The notes: generated by a model from the sequence alone, not told the origin. Shown: positions 34,818 to 45,387, counted from the stretch's first letter. The stretch: DNA of 64,000 bases from Rhizobiaceae bacterium (GCA_017640615.1 JAEPQK010000003.1:248001-312000), one strand, 5' to 3'. Made by a program: numbers and translations.

Positions 34818-34973
34818 GTTATTTTTCCTGACCCTGCGGCATTCCCGGGATGGCGTCATGCGCCTTCGCAGCACTGGTCCAACCAGATTTGCTTCTCTCA
34901 GCCGCCGTTTTCGTCTAGATGCCACCCAGCCAGCGGCGCTGTTTCGTCGCCTCGACCTCTTGCGCCCCGCTCC

Positions 34974-36215
34974 ATGACCACTGACGACCCCGCCACACCC
35001 CGCCGTTCCTACGCCGCCTTTCAGCACGGTGCGTTTCTGCGCTACTGGCTGTCACGCTTTCTGGCGACATTCGCCACACAGATCGTCTCGGTCGCGGTTG
35101 GCTGGCAGATTTACGACCTGACACGCGATCCCTTTGATCTGGGCCTTGTCGGCATCATCCAGTTCGCACCAGCCCTGCTGCTGGTTCTGGTCACGGGCGC
35201 GGCTGCGGACCGTTTCGGCCGCCGCCGCATCATGGGGCTGGCCACGTCTCTCGAGGCGCTCTGCGCTGCCGGCCTTGTCGTTCTGACCGTGCAGGGGCTG
35301 ACGGGCCCGGGCCCGGTCTTCATGCTTCTGGCAGTGTTCGGCGTCGCCCGCGCCTTTCTTGGCCCGGCTGCGGCTTCTTTGGTCGCCAACCTTGTGCCGC
35401 CGAAGGATTTCGCCAACGCCGTCGCCTGGAATTCCTCAGCCTGGCAAACCGCGACCATCGTGGGTCCCGTCGCCGGCGGGCTGCTCTACGGCATCTCCCC
35501 GGTCGTCGCTTATTCGATCGCCTGTTTCCTGATGGTCACCGCGTCGGTGCTCATCATGTCGATCCCCAAGCCCGATCAGCAAACCGAAACGCAGCAGCCG
35601 ACGCTGTCGTCGCTGTTTGACGGCTTTCGTTATATCTGGCGCGAGAAGGTCGTTCTGGGTGCGATTTCGCTCGATCTCTTCGCCGTGCTGCTCGGCGGCG
35701 CAGTGGCGCTTATGCCGGTCTATGCGCGCGATATTCTGGTGCTTGGGCCATGGGGTCTCGGGCTGCTGCGCGCCGCCCCCGGCATGGGCGCGATCGTCGT
35801 TGCCATGTGGCTCACGGGCCATCCGATCCGCGATCACGCCGGCTATATCATGCTTGGCTGCGTTGCCCTGTTCGGGGCCTTCACCACCATGTTCGGCGTC
35901 TCGACCATTCCATGGCTGTCGATCGTCGCTCTGGCACTGCTCGGCGCCGCGGACATGATCAGCGTCTACATCCGCGAAACCCTTATCCAGCTTTGGACGC
36001 CGGATCGCCTGCGCGGCCGGGTAAATGCAGTCAACATGGTGTTTGTGGGCGCGTCAAACGAGCTGGGCGAGTTCCGCGCCGGCACAATGGCTGCATTCAT
36101 CGGAACCGTGCCAGCGGTCGTATTCGGCGGCGTCGGCGCGATTGGCGTGGCAGCCCTTTGGGCTGTGCTTTTCCCGCAGATGCGCAAGGCTCGCCACCTC
36201 GACGGGCGCACCTGA
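34974..36215 (+). CDS. MFS transporter, EntS-like
   Basis: 413 residues with 10-12 TM segments. The loop after TM2, GAAADRFGRRRIMGL, is the major facilitator signature, and FLRYWLSRFLATFATQIVSVAVGWQIYDLT is typical of the MFS_3 group (quoted fragments are continuous in the protein start). The group includes the enterobactin exporter EntS. It diverges from the metal-chelate import operon across 216 bp, so export of a siderophore is possible, but no siderophore synthesis gene is near. Confidence 0.86.
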   Translation: MTTDDPATPRRSYAAFQHGAFLRYWLSRFLATFATQIVSVAVGWQIYDLTRDPFDLGLVGIIQFAPALLLVLVTGAAADRFGRRRIMGLATSLEALCAAGLVVLTVQGLTGPGPVFMLLAVFGVARAFLGPAAASLVANLVPPKDFANAVAWNSSAWQTATIVGPVAGGLLYGISPVVAYSIACFLMVTASVLIMSIPKPDQQTETQQPTLSSLFDGFRYIWREKVVLGAISLDLFAVLLGGAVALMPVYARDILVLGPWGLGLLRAAPGMGAIVVAMWLTGHPIRDHAGYIMLGCVALFGAFTTMFGVSTIPWLSIVALALLGAADMISVYIRETLIQLWTPDRLRGRVNAVNMVFVGASNELGEFRAGTMAAFIGTVPAVVFGGVGAIGVAALWAVLFPQMRKARHLDGRT

Positions 36216-36228
36216 TCAACGAACGAAG

Positions 36229-36699
36229 CTACCCGACTGCCATGCCGGCGCGCAGCTGCGCAGCCTGACGCAGGCCTATGCGCTGTTCGCGCTCGACATG
36301 GATGAGCTCGGCCACCCGCCAGACGAGATTGTCCTCGATCTCGTGCAGCACGCCGTCCGAAAACACCATGTCCCACATGAGCCCGATGAACTCGAGCTTG
36401 CCCTCGCGGTCGAGGTGCCGGTCGAGAACGCTGGTGAAGGCATAAAGATCGACGGCTTCGCGGTCGGCCTCCTCGCCAGCCTTCATCACTTTGGCTAACT
36501 CGGCGCCTTCGAGCCCGTAGACCTCGCCCAGGAGCCGCTTGAGCATTTCCTTTTCGTCGTCGGTCCGCTCACCGTCGGCGTCCATGATGTGGGTCAGGAG
36601 GGCAGCGGCGGCGACCCGTGGATCGTCCCCCTCGGCCAGTTCGTCGTCATCGCCGACACCCGGCAGCTGGTTGAGGAACTCTCTGAAGCGGTCGAACAT
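36229..36699 (-). CDS. TerB family tellurite-resistance-like protein
   Basis: 156 residues, all helical. TerB core: VAAAALLTHIMDADGERTDD, then EKEMLKRLLGEVYGL, and a second acidic turn MVFSDGVLHEIEDNLVWRVAELIHV in pieces. The conserved acidic residues may bind a metal. Such single TerB proteins are common in rhizobia and do not by themselves imply tellurite resistance. Convergent with the MFS gene, 13 bp between stops. Confidence 0.87.
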   Translation of the reverse strand: MFDRFREFLNQLPGVGDDDELAEGDDPRVAAAALLTHIMDADGERTDDEKEMLKRLLGEVYGLEGAELAKVMKAGEEADREAVDLYAFTSVLDRHLDREGKLEFIGLMWDMVFSDGVLHEIEDNLVWRVAELIHVEREQRIGLRQAAQLRAGMAVG

Positions 36700-36770
36700 G
36701 GAGGGTATTCCGGACAGGTTTGGTGTCGATCGGGCCGGCGCATATTCCGCCGGCCGGAGGATTTCCGGGT

Positions 36771-38465
36771 CTAGAAAAGCCGGAACCGGCTTTTCGGTTC
36801 ATCGTCCTCTTCAGGCTCCACGCCCGGATCGTCCGGGGGTCTGCTGAACGGTACAACTTCGGCCTCGGCCCGCTCATTCTTACTTGCCGCTTCCTTGGCG
36901 GAAACAGGCTTGTCAGGCTTCGCAGCGTCTTCTTTCGCTTCTGCAGACTTTTCGGCCTGTTCCGGCTTTTCGGCTGTATCAACCTTCGCCGGTGCTGCCG
37001 CGGCAAGCTTGGGTTCGGCCTTCGCCGGCGCAGCCTCTGCCTTGACTGGCGTCACGTCAATCTCGACCACCTTGTCGTCGGCGGTCTCGCTTTTCTCGGC
37101 TTTCTTCGCCTCGCTCAGCGTCTCAAGATCGGCGACCGGCGGCGTCTCCTCCGCCTCCTGCTCGATCATCTGCGGCGCGCGTTCAACCGGCGCCTTCCAC
37201 TCGAACGCATCGATCCGACCGCTTACCGGCGAGAACGGCGCCCAGTGCTCCGATACGAAACCATCGGCAACCCAGGCGTGGTCGCGCGGCGCGCGCAGCG
37301 CCCGCGCCAGCCACTGGCGCACGCGGCCCTGCTCGCCGGTATCGGCCTCTTCGATGTCCGCCATCAGCAAAAACGCGCCTTCGCTGGGCGCAAGCTTGAT
37401 CGCCGACTCCGCGGCCGAACGCGACTGTTTGAGGTCGCCTGCGAAAAGTGCGGCCCGTGCAACGGCAAGCGCGGATTCTGCATTGTTCTGCTTCATTGAT
37501 TGCAGCTTGAGCGCACGTTTGAGCTTGTCCTGCGGCGTATCGCCAACGCGCGCATTGACGTAGACATCCGCGACTTCCGGGTGCGGCTCTTTCTTCCAGA
37601 TCGCCTCCAACACGCGCGCGGCCTTGCGCAGATCGTTGAGCCTGATCAGCGCGCGCCCCGCGACCAGCGCGGCCGGCACGAGGTCTGGCGCAAGACGGAT
37701 AGCTTCGAGCCCATTGTTGCGCGCCGTCGTCGGGTCGGCGTTCAGCAGCGACATTGCCTTGGCCGTCAAAAGCACGGCGCGGCGGCGGTTTGCGGTGTCG
37801 CGCTCGGTCTGCCGGGTCGAGCGTTGCGCGTCGACCAACCGCAGCGCGCCGTCCCAGTCACCCTGCTCGGCGCGTTCCTCCAGCGTCGATTCCACCGCCC
37901 AGCCGAGCTGCGGAGCGACATCCGCCGCCTGCGAGGCATAGTGGCGGGCAGCCTGACGTTCTCCCATGCGTTCGGCTTCGAGATAGAGCCCACGCAGGCC
38001 GAGAAGCCGCATTTCGGGGTCGTCGAGCATGGTCTGAAATTTCTCGCGCGCCGTGTCGTGATCGCCCTCCAGAAGCGATGCCTGAGCGTCGAGCAGATGG
38101 ATCAGCGGTTCCTGATCGGAGCTGATCAGCTTCGCCGCCTCGCGGTTCTTCGAACGCGCCAGCGCCGCGTCGCCCGCGCCCGCCGCAATCATGCCGGTCG
38201 ACAGCGCCTGATAACCGCGGTCGCGTCGGCGCACGCGGAAATAGCGCGAGATCGTGTGCGGGCTGTTCCAGATGCTCTTGAGCAGCCACCAGGTGAGCAT
38301 AACGGCGGTCACGATCGCCGTCAGGATCACGGCGGCGACCATCAGCGAGACCTGATACTGATAACCGCTGAACGTGATTGTCATTTCGCCCGGGCGGTCG
38401 GCAAGCCACGCAAAGCCGAGACCGATCGCGAAAACCAGTATGAGATAGACGAGAATACGCAACAT
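36771..38465 (-). CDS. hemY: HemY-like tetratricopeptide membrane protein
   Basis: 564 residues. Two TM helices at the N-terminus (about 3-20 and 42-66), the HemY_N region with YFRVRRRDRGYQALSTGMIA, then helical TPR-like repeats to about 420 and a low-complexity Ala/Lys/Glu tail ending RFRLF. This is the TPR-type HemY of proteobacteria, not the oxygen-dependent protoporphyrinogen oxidase of the same name. It is thought to act in a late step or control of haem synthesis. Ten bases after the mitofilin gene. Confidence 0.85.
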   Translation of the reverse strand: MLRILVYLILVFAIGLGFAWLADRPGEMTITFSGYQYQVSLMVAAVILTAIVTAVMLTWWLLKSIWNSPHTISRYFRVRRRDRGYQALSTGMIAAGAGDAALARSKNREAAKLISSDQEPLIHLLDAQASLLEGDHDTAREKFQTMLDDPEMRLLGLRGLYLEAERMGERQAARHYASQAADVAPQLGWAVESTLEERAEQGDWDGALRLVDAQRSTRQTERDTANRRRAVLLTAKAMSLLNADPTTARNNGLEAIRLAPDLVPAALVAGRALIRLNDLRKAARVLEAIWKKEPHPEVADVYVNARVGDTPQDKLKRALKLQSMKQNNAESALAVARAALFAGDLKQSRSAAESAIKLAPSEGAFLLMADIEEADTGEQGRVRQWLARALRAPRDHAWVADGFVSEHWAPFSPVSGRIDAFEWKAPVERAPQMIEQEAEETPPVADLETLSEAKKAEKSETADDKVVEIDVTPVKAEAAPAKAEPKLAAAAPAKVDTAEKPEQAEKSAEAKEDAAKPDKPVSAKEAASKNERAEAEVVPFSRPPDDPGVEPEEDDEPKSRFRLF

Positions 38466-38475
38466 CAGGTCTCTC

Positions 38476-39939
38476 CTAGGCCCGCAACGCGTCGGCCAGC
38501 ACCTTGGCCACTAGCTCGTCGGCGGCGCCGCGCGCCTTCACTTTGGCGATGAAGCCGGCGCCCGCCGCCTTCGCGCTCTCGGGCAGCCCCTCATATTCGG
38601 CGATTGCACCCGCATAGTCACCATTGGTGATAGCGACTTCCATGCGCGCCACGATGGCCGGCACATCTTCGCCTTCGACTGCCCCGATGGGGCGCACCGT
38701 AATAAGCGATTCCGCGCTCGCCCAAAGCCGGTCGAGCAGACCCGCATTCGCATTGTCGGGCTGCTCCGCCGCGATCATGGCGCGCGCGGCGCTGTCGGTC
38801 TCGGCAGCGATGGCCGCTGCGGTCGGCACACCCGTTGCCGCAAGCTCGCGCAGTGCCGCGATCTCCGGTGCATCTGGCGCCAGCCGCGCAAATGTTTCGA
38901 GCTCCGGCCCGAAGGGCTGACCCCGGTCGATCGCCGCTTTCAGCGCCGAGGCGGCAATGGCGAGTGCTACGCCCGGGTCGTTGCCCTGCTCCTCCAGCTG
39001 TTCGGCAAGCTGCGCCAGAGAGGCGTCGAGCGCGGCAAACCGCTCCTGGGTGGCACTCGTAAGGCCGTCGAGCTCGCTCTGCATGGCCGAAAGCTGTCCG
39101 GTTAGCCCGCTCACCTGTTCGGTCACGGCCTGCACGTCACCGCCGTCATCGGTAGGCAGCTCCGCGACTGTCTGCTCGATCTGGCTTAGCCGGTCCCGAA
39201 GCGTTGCGAGCGCGGCTTCATCGCCGCCACCGCCAGACGCTACCGCCTCAGAGAGGCTGCTGAGCTCGGCGCGCATTTCCTCCACCAGAACCGCCATGTT
39301 CTCGACGCGAGTGTTGGTTTCCGCCAACGCCCCGTCAAGCTCTTCTCTGCCACTGCCGCCAGCGGGTGGCGCGGCCTGAAGCGCGGCGATTTCATCGCGC
39401 AGCGAGGCAAGCTCGGTTTCCAGCCGTTCGACCGCCGAATTGTCTGTTGCCGGCGGCTGCGGTATCGGCAGATAGCCACCGAAATAAAGCCCGCCGGCGC
39501 CTGCGAGCGCCACCGCCCCGCCAACAAGACCCGCCGCAAGCGCGCCTATCCCGCCACGACGTGGCGGCGTCGCTGGCGCGGCAGGTTTCGCCTTCGGCTC
39601 GTCTTTGGCCCTGGTGTCACCCGCCTTGGTCTCGCCGGCCTTTTGTTCGCTCGACTTGGGCTCGTTTTTCTTGGCAGGCTCAGCCTTGCCGCTGCCATCG
39701 CGCCCGAATGCGGGCTTGGCTCCGCTCGCGCCCGCCTTTGACGCCGCCGAGCTTGAAGACTGCGCGCTCGCCTTTCCGGTGTCCGCCGCGCTGCTGGAAG
39801 CGGCCTTTGCTGCTGGTTTCTTGTCGTCCGCAGCGCCCGCGGCCTTGGCATCATCGCGCTTTACATCGTCCGCGCTCAGGTCGATCGTCACCGGCTCGGT
39901 GCGTTGCTTGGAATGCCTGACTTTCGGGGATTTCACCAT
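38476..39939 (-). CDS. Mitofilin/Mic60 homologue (COG4223)
   Basis: 487 residues. A low-complexity Ala/Lys/Ser cytoplasmic region (1-128), one TM helix (about 131-155, GGIGALAAGLVGGAVALAG), a long periplasmic coiled coil (about 168-330, ERLETELASLRDEIAAL) and a C-terminal mitofilin-type domain (about 400-485, SLITVRPIGAVEGEDVPAIV and GDYAGAIAEYEGLPE). Alphaproteobacterial relatives of mitochondrial Mic60 shape inner-membrane folds and sit in haem gene clusters like this one. Between hemD and hemY. Confidence 0.83.
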   Translation of the reverse strand: MVKSPKVRHSKQRTEPVTIDLSADDVKRDDAKAAGAADDKKPAAKAASSSAADTGKASAQSSSSAASKAGASGAKPAFGRDGSGKAEPAKKNEPKSSEQKAGETKAGDTRAKDEPKAKPAAPATPPRRGGIGALAAGLVGGAVALAGAGGLYFGGYLPIPQPPATDNSAVERLETELASLRDEIAALQAAPPAGGSGREELDGALAETNTRVENMAVLVEEMRAELSSLSEAVASGGGGDEAALATLRDRLSQIEQTVAELPTDDGGDVQAVTEQVSGLTGQLSAMQSELDGLTSATQERFAALDASLAQLAEQLEEQGNDPGVALAIAASALKAAIDRGQPFGPELETFARLAPDAPEIAALRELAATGVPTAAAIAAETDSAARAMIAAEQPDNANAGLLDRLWASAESLITVRPIGAVEGEDVPAIVARMEVAITNGDYAGAIAEYEGLPESAKAAGAGFIAKVKARGAADELVAKVLADALRA

Positions 39940-40035
39940 GCCGCGTCTCGTTACCGGGTTGTATTTGGGCGCAATGCCGTTGCGCCGATCCTGCTACCAT
40001 ATAGCTATGGCAACGTTGGGGAAAAGCGCCAAGCG

Positions 40036-40749
40036 TTATCGGCTGGCGCGACTGAGCAGCGCAAGCAGCGAATCCTCGGTTGGCGCGCTTGCGATCTCGG
40101 CAGACTTACGCAGCGAATGTGACAATCCGTCGGCGACATGCCGTGACATGCAAAGCACGCGCAGATCGCCACGGTCCCCCAGGAAATCCGACAAAAGCTC
40201 CGCGCTGAATCGCGAATAGACCAGCATGGCGTCAAGCGGCGCGCCCGCGATCAGCTTGTTGCGTTCGGCGGCTCCGTAGCGCACCGGCTCAATGCCGTAG
40301 GTCTCAACTGGCGTGACGCCGAACCCCGCATCTCTCAGCGCGTCCTCAAGCACCGGCCGCCTCCGCGTGCCGCAAAGATATAGCACTTCCGCATCGCGGC
40401 TCAGCCGCGTCGTGATCATCGCAGCCAGATCGTGCACATCGCCGCCTGCCGAGCCGACATCTTCAAAGCCCGCATCCTTCGCGGCCTCCGCGGTACGCTC
40501 GCCGACCGCGAAACAGGGCAACGTTCTGATCACTTCAAGCAGCGGCGAAGAGGCCGAAATCAGCGCGTTCGCGCTTGTGACCGCCACGGCATCGAACGCG
40601 CCGACGGGTTTCGTCGCACCCTCGACAGCCACAACCCGTGACAGCGGCGCAACTACGGCCTCATGGCCCATCTTGTGCAGCCGCGCCGCGGTCTTTGCGG
40701 CGCCTGGTTCCGGCCGGGTGACCAGCACGCGCAAGGCGCTCAGTCCCAA
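40036..40749 (-). CDS. hemD: Uroporphyrinogen-III synthase
   Basis: 237 residues, standard length. Closes hydroxymethylbilane to uroporphyrinogen III in the cytoplasm. The family is poorly conserved; marks here are [19 protein letters not shown] at the start, [30 protein letters not shown] and [10 protein letters not shown]. It overlaps the end of hemC by 10 bp, which makes the call secure by context. Confidence 0.9.
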   Translation of the reverse strand: MGLSALRVLVTRPEPGAAKTAARLHKMGHEAVVAPLSRVVAVEGATKPVGAFDAVAVTSANALISASSPLLEVIRTLPCFAVGERTAEAAKDAGFEDVGSAGGDVHDLAAMITTRLSRDAEVLYLCGTRRRPVLEDALRDAGFGVTPVETYGIEPVRYGAAERNKLIAGAPLDAMLVYSRFSAELLSDFLGDRGDLRVLCMSRHVADGLSHSLRKSAEIASAPTEDSLLALLSRASR

Positions 40750-41669
40750 CTGTCGAAAAAGCGGGTGCCTGCTCTGTCGCGCACCTCGGCCGCGGCGCGC
40801 TCGCCGATCCCGGCCGCTTCGCCAACGCTTCCCTCACCCGAAACCTCGTGCGCCTCTTCGCCGTCGGGCGTCAGGATCATGCCGTGGAAGCTCAGGCGCT
40901 CGCCATCAAGCCGCGCATAGCCGGCAATCGGTGTACGGCAGGAACCATCGAGCTTCGCCAGAAATGCCCGCTCGCAGGCAAGCGCCACAACGGTTTGGTC
41001 ATGGCTGATTGCCGCCAGCAGCGTCTTCGTGCGGTCGTCACCGATGCGCGTTTCCACGCAGATCGCACCTTGCCCGGGAGCTGGCGGAAATCGGTCGAGC
41101 GGCAGAAGTTCAGTAACAACGTCGGCCATATCGAGCCGCCGCAGCCCCGCATAGGCGAGCAGCGTCGCATCCACCACGCCCTCGCCCAGCTTCCTCAGCC
41201 GCGTCTGCACATTGCCGCGATAGCTTTCGACCTTGAGATCGGGGCGCAAACGACGCACCAGCGCCTGCCGCCTGAGCGACGCAGTGCCTACCAGCGCGCC
41301 GGCAGCCAGATCGTCGAGCCCTCCGCCTTGGCGGCCGATGAAGGCATCGCGCACATCCTCGCGCTCCAGATAACAGGAGATTTCCAGCCCGTCGGGCAGC
41401 CGGGTGGGCATGTCCTTGGTGGAATGCACGGCCATGTCGATGCGCTTGTCGAGCAGCGCATCTTCGATTTCCTTGGTGAAGAGGCCCTTGCCGCCGATCT
41501 CCGCCAGAGGCCGGTCGGTAATGCGGTCGCCGGTGGTCGAGAACACTTCGATTTCGACGGCGCCCGGCTCCAACCTATGCGCTGCAACCAGCCGGTCACG
41601 CACCTCATGCGCCTGCGCAAGCGCGAGCGCGCTGCCGCGCGTGCCGATCCTCAACTGGTCTGTTTGCAT
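40740..41669 (-). CDS. hemC: Hydroxymethylbilane synthase (porphobilinogen deaminase)
   Basis: 309 residues. Polymerises four porphobilinogen molecules. N-terminal [14 protein letters not shown], the catalytic-Asp region [27 protein letters not shown] and [13 protein letters not shown] with the Cys that carries the dipyrromethane cofactor are all intact. First gene of hemC-hemD-Mic60-hemY, divergent from tsaD over 74 bp. Confidence 0.96.
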   Translation of the reverse strand: MQTDQLRIGTRGSALALAQAHEVRDRLVAAHRLEPGAVEIEVFSTTGDRITDRPLAEIGGKGLFTKEIEDALLDKRIDMAVHSTKDMPTRLPDGLEISCYLEREDVRDAFIGRQGGGLDDLAAGALVGTASLRRQALVRRLRPDLKVESYRGNVQTRLRKLGEGVVDATLLAYAGLRRLDMADVVTELLPLDRFPPAPGQGAICVETRIGDDRTKTLLAAISHDQTVVALACERAFLAKLDGSCRTPIAGYARLDGERLSFHGMILTPDGEEAHEVSGEGSVGEAAGIGERAAAEVRDRAGTRFFDSWD

Positions 41670-41743
41670 GCGTCTCGGTCCGTGTTAACCGGGCGGCGCC
41701 GGCCAGAATGCCGGTTTCCTAACGGGGAAAATGCGACCCGGCA

Positions 41744-42850
41744 ATGATCGAAACCGGCAAACGACCTTTGTATGCCCTCGGCATCGAAACGAGCTGCGAC
41801 GAGACGTCCGCGGCAGTCGTGGAGCTAGGCGACCGGGGCGGCAATATCCGTTCGAACATCGTGCTCAGCCAGATTGCCGAACACAGCGCCTTTGGCGGCG
41901 TCGTGCCGGAAATCGCGGCACGCGCCCATGTCGAGGCGCTGGATGGCGTGATCCGTGCTGCGCTTGGCGAAGCCGACATGACCCTATCCGACCTCGATCT
42001 CGTGGCTGCCACCGCGGGCCCCGGTCTCATCGGCGGTCTGATCGTTGGGCTTATGACAGGCAAGGCAGTCGCCGCCGCTTCCGGCTTGCCACTGGTGCCG
42101 GTCAACCATCTGGAGGCGCATGCGCTTACCGCGCGGCTCACCAACGGCACGCCCTTTCCATATCTGCTCCTGCTCGTCTCGGGCGGCCACACGCAGATCG
42201 TTCTGGTGCGCGGCGTCGGCAAATACGACCGCTGGGCAACAACCATCGACGACGCGCTGGGCGAGGCCTTCGACAAGACCGCAAAACTGCTTGGCCTGCC
42301 CTATCCAGGCGGCCCGGCGGTCGAGCAGGCCGCCCGAAATGGCGATGCGAAACGCTTCACCTTGCCGCGACCGCTGCGCGGCGAGGCGCGCCCGGATTTT
42401 TCTTTCTCCGGCCTCAAAACCGCGGTGCGGCAAACCGCAAACGAGCTGGCGCCAGTGTCTGAACAAGATGTCAGCGACATCTGCGCTTCTTTCCAGCAGG
42501 CTATCGTGGACACGCTTGGGGAACGCGTCGGCAAGAGTCTCGGGCGCTTTCGGGAGGAGTTTCCCGACTTCGCCGCGCCAACGCTGGTGGTTGCAGGCGG
42601 CGTCGCGGCCAACAACGCCATCCGCACAGCACTCGAAGCCCTCTGCGCCGAGCACGGCATGCAGCTTGTCGCGCCGCCGGCAGCCCTGTGTTCCGACAAT
42701 GGGGCTATGATCGCATGGGCGGGACTGGAGCGTTTCACAGCCGGCCTTGCTGACAACGACGCGCTTTCATTTGCGCCGCGCCCGCGCTGGCCGCTGGATG
42801 AGTTCGCCGCGCCGCTGGTCGGCCACGGAAAACGGGGAGCGAAGGCATGA
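41744..42850 (+). CDS. tsaD: tRNA threonylcarbamoyladenosine transferase TsaD
   Basis: 368 residues. Forms the t6A37 modification of ANN-decoding tRNAs with TsaB and TsaE. N-terminal [16 protein letters not shown], metal-binding [27 protein letters not shown] and [14 protein letters not shown] are present. The start overlaps nothing. The gene ends in an ATGA overlap with gpsA, a conserved pairing in Hyphomicrobiales. Confidence 0.97.
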   Translation: MIETGKRPLYALGIETSCDETSAAVVELGDRGGNIRSNIVLSQIAEHSAFGGVVPEIAARAHVEALDGVIRAALGEADMTLSDLDLVAATAGPGLIGGLIVGLMTGKAVAAASGLPLVPVNHLEAHALTARLTNGTPFPYLLLLVSGGHTQIVLVRGVGKYDRWATTIDDALGEAFDKTAKLLGLPYPGGPAVEQAARNGDAKRFTLPRPLRGEARPDFSFSGLKTAVRQTANELAPVSEQDVSDICASFQQAIVDTLGERVGKSLGRFREEFPDFAAPTLVVAGGVAANNAIRTALEALCAEHGMQLVAPPAALCSDNGAMIAWAGLERFTAGLADNDALSFAPRPRWPLDEFAAPLVGHGKRGAKA

Positions 42851-43827
42851 ACCGGATCACCGTGCTTGGCGGCGGCGCCTGGGGAACCGCGCTTGCGGTG
42901 ACGCTTGCGCGCGCCGGCCGCGAAACAACACTGTGGGCGCGCGATGCCGAAACCGTCGCGTCGATCAAAGGCTCGGCCACCAACCCGCGCTATCTCCCGG
43001 GCATCCGGCTCGACCCGTCACCCGCCACCACAGGCGACCTCGGCGAAGCGCTCGAAAACGCCGAATGCTTGCTCTCTGTTGTGCCTGCGCAGGCGACACG
43101 CGCCATGTTCGCCGAGCTCGACGGCCGGCTGGCGAAGGATACCCCTGTTGTTTTATGCGCCAAGGGCATTGAGCGCAGCTCTGGCAAACTTCTGTCCGAA
43201 GTCGCGGCGGAACTGTTGCCCGACAACCCGGTTGCCGCGCTCTCGGGCCCGAGCTTCGCCACAGATGTCGCCAAGGGCCTGCCGACTGCGGTCACAGTTG
43301 CGGCGAGCGAGGCAACGCTTGCTGCAGAACTCGCCACCGCATTTTCGAGTGACCGTTTCCGCTGTTATTCCTCTGCCGATCTCATAGGCGTTGAGATTGG
43401 CGGCGCGCTGAAAAACGTGCTTGCCATCGCCGCCGGCGCAGTGTCGGGCGCGGGGCTTGGCGCAAGCGCCGAGGCGGCGATGGTTACGCGCGGCTTTGTA
43501 GAGCTGCGCCGCATTGGCGCGGTCTATGGCGCACAGCCCGATACGCTGATGGGCCTGTCTGGGCTCGGCGACCTGATCCTCTCCTGCGGCTCTGCGCAAT
43601 CGCGCAATTTCGCCTATGGGCAGGCGCTGGGGCGCGGCGAGGCACTCGAGGGCCGGCCGCTTGCCGAGGGGGTTGCCACGGCTGCGATTGCAGCGGAAAT
43701 TGCCGTCTCGCGAAATATCGAGGCACCCATCGTGCGCGCTGTCGATGCCGTGCTGAAGGGCAAGATTTCAATCGCCGACGCGGTGGCCGCGCTATTGTCG
43801 CGGCCGCTCAAAAGCGAAACGGACTGA
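42847..43827 (+). CDS. gpsA: NAD(P)H-dependent glycerol-3-phosphate dehydrogenase
   Basis: 326 residues. Reduces dihydroxyacetone phosphate to sn-glycerol 3-phosphate for phospholipid synthesis. Rossmann motif [19 protein letters not shown], substrate region [15 protein letters not shown], catalytic Lys in [17 protein letters not shown], and [12 protein letters not shown]. Translationally coupled to tsaD by a 4-bp overlap. Confidence 0.96.
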   Translation: MNRITVLGGGAWGTALAVTLARAGRETTLWARDAETVASIKGSATNPRYLPGIRLDPSPATTGDLGEALENAECLLSVVPAQATRAMFAELDGRLAKDTPVVLCAKGIERSSGKLLSEVAAELLPDNPVAALSGPSFATDVAKGLPTAVTVAASEATLAAELATAFSSDRFRCYSSADLIGVEIGGALKNVLAIAAGAVSGAGLGASAEAAMVTRGFVELRRIGAVYGAQPDTLMGLSGLGDLILSCGSAQSRNFAYGQALGRGEALEGRPLAEGVATAAIAAEIAVSRNIEAPIVRAVDAVLKGKISIADAVAALLSRPLKSETD

Positions 43828-43840
43828 ACCGGAGAACCTC

Positions 43841-44266
43841 ATGGCCTACTGGCTTTTCAAATCAGAACCGTCGACCTGGTCGTGGGACATGCAGAAGAAA
43901 AAGGGCGATGCCGGCCAGGAATGGGACGGCGTGCGCAACTATCAGGCGCGCAACAATATGCGCGAGATGAAAGTCGGCGATCTCGGCTTTTTCTATCACT
44001 CGCAGGATACGCGCGACGTTGTCGGCATCGTCGAGGTATGCGCTCTGGCGCACCCGGACTCCACCACCGATGACGAACGCTGGGAATGCGTGGACATCAA
44101 AGCCGTGCGCGACGTGCCCGACCCAGTGACGCTCGACGCGATCAAGAAGAACCCCAAGCTTGCCGAAATGGTGCTGGTGAAAAACTCGCGCCTGTCGGTC
44201 CAGCCGGTGAAGCCTGACGAATGGGCGGAAGTCTGCCGCATGGGCGGGGTGGACCCGGCTCCCTGA
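43841..44266 (+). CDS. EVE domain-containing protein
   Basis: 141 residues forming one EVE (PUA-like) domain: YWLFKSEPSTWSWD, WDGVRNYQARNNMREM, VGDLGFFYHSQ and VGIVEV. EVE domains bind modified bases in DNA or RNA; this stand-alone chromosomal form is common beside tsaD-gpsA in rhizobia and may relate to tRNA or nucleotide modification. GGAGA before the ATG. Confidence 0.92.
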   Translation: MAYWLFKSEPSTWSWDMQKKKGDAGQEWDGVRNYQARNNMREMKVGDLGFFYHSQDTRDVVGIVEVCALAHPDSTTDDERWECVDIKAVRDVPDPVTLDAIKKNPKLAEMVLVKNSRLSVQPVKPDEWAEVCRMGGVDPAP

Positions 44267-44268
44267 TT

Positions 44269-44925
44269 ATGCGCGCTCCGGCGCCCACTGACGCCACCGC
44301 CTTCATACGCGCCAATACAGCGCTGATCGCGCCTCCGCATGTGCCTGAAATCAGGCTGCATCTGGCCGACGAGGCACATGAACTCTGGCACCGCACCGAG
44401 GAAGAGCTTGAGGCGATCGGCCTGCCGCCGCCATTCTGGGCCTTTGCATGGGCCGGCGGGCAGGGACTGGCGCGCTTCATTCTCGACCACCCCGAAACGG
44501 TGCGCGGCAAATCTGTGCTCGATTTCGCCTCCGGCTCCGGCCTGGTTGCGATCGCTGCCGCCAAGGCAGGCGCACGCTCAGTGCTGGCTGCCGACATCGA
44601 CCCGTTCTGTGCACCTGCTACACAGCTAAACGCCGCTGCAAACTGGGTCGAATTCGAGTCGACCAGCGATGACCTGATCGGAAGCGACGATGGCTGGCAG
44701 GTCGTTCTTGCGGGCGATGTCTTCTACGAAAAGCCGCTGGCCGAGCGACTGCTGCCCTGGTTCCGAACATTGCAGAAGCGCGGTGCGCTGGTTCTCGTCG
44801 GCGATCCCGGGCGTTCCTACCTGCCGCGCGAAGGCCTTGTCGCCCGCGCCACCTATTCCGTACCTGTCACACGCGTTCTGGAAGATACTGAGGTGAAGCG
44901 TACCACGGTGTGGGAGGTTGCTTGA
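44269..44925 (+). CDS. Class I SAM-dependent methyltransferase (ETFB-lysine/NNMT-like, COG3897)
   Basis: 218 residues from the ATG at 44269, two bases after the EVE stop; the longer frame overlaps that gene. SAM-binding motif I VLDFASGSGLVAIAAAKAG, acidic ADIDPF, and LAGDVFYEKPLAERLLPW typical of COG3897. Relatives methylate lysines of electron-transfer flavoprotein beta subunit. Target here not shown. Same operon as tsaD-gpsA-EVE. Confidence 0.82.
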   Translation: MRAPAPTDATAFIRANTALIAPPHVPEIRLHLADEAHELWHRTEEELEAIGLPPPFWAFAWAGGQGLARFILDHPETVRGKSVLDFASGSGLVAIAAAKAGARSVLAADIDPFCAPATQLNAAANWVEFESTSDDLIGSDDGWQVVLAGDVFYEKPLAERLLPWFRTLQKRGALVLVGDPGRSYLPREGLVARATYSVPVTRVLEDTEVKRTTVWEVA

Positions 44926-44979
44926 CGCCGCCCGCCTCCGGGCGTTCAATCCCCACACATTGACCATGGGGAGGCAGGA

Positions 44980-45387
44980 ATGGACTTCGGCGGACTGAAC
45001 TATTTCGCAATTCTGGTGGCCGCGATCGCAGCTTTCGTCTTTGGCGCGGTCTACTACGGCACGCTCGGAAAGCCCTGGATGAAAGCAGCGCGCATTGATC
45101 CCAGCGAAGCCAAAATGTCGCCGGTGCTGTTCATCACCAGCTTCGTCGCCGAATTGATCATGGCATGGGTGCTTGCCGGCGTGATCGGCCATCTCGGCAC
45201 CGGCCAGGCCACGCTATGGAACGGCGTCGTGTCTGGCGCATTCATCTGGCTGGGTTTCATGGCGACAACTATCGCTGTCAACCAGCGCTATCAGGGATTC
45301 GGCTGGGATCTGACGATCATCGACGCCGGCCACTGGCTCGGCGTTGCCATCATCATGGGCGCAATCATCGGCTGGTGGGGCGTCTAG
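44980..45387 (+). CDS. DUF1761 family membrane protein
   Basis: 135 residues with four hydrophobic helices: GGLNYFAILVAAIAAFVFGA with YYGTLGKPWMKA after it (the DUF1761 mark), then ITSFVAELIMAWVLAGVIG, GAFIWLGFMATTIA, and LGVAIIMGAIIGWW. GGGGAGGCAGGA precedes the ATG. Function unknown. Single-gene unit; nothing recognised in the 197 bases downstream. Confidence 0.86.
   Translation: MDFGGLNYFAILVAAIAAFVFGAVYYGTLGKPWMKAARIDPSEAKMSPVLFITSFVAELIMAWVLAGVIGHLGTGQATLWNGVVSGAFIWLGFMATTIAVNQRYQGFGWDLTIIDAGHWLGVAIIMGAIIGWWGV

Noticed and set aside
34758..34973. Cobalamin riboswitch before the BtuF/FecB-type operon
   Set aside because: No B12-box-like sequence or suitable leader length; the region is AT-rich with promoter and operator motifs instead.
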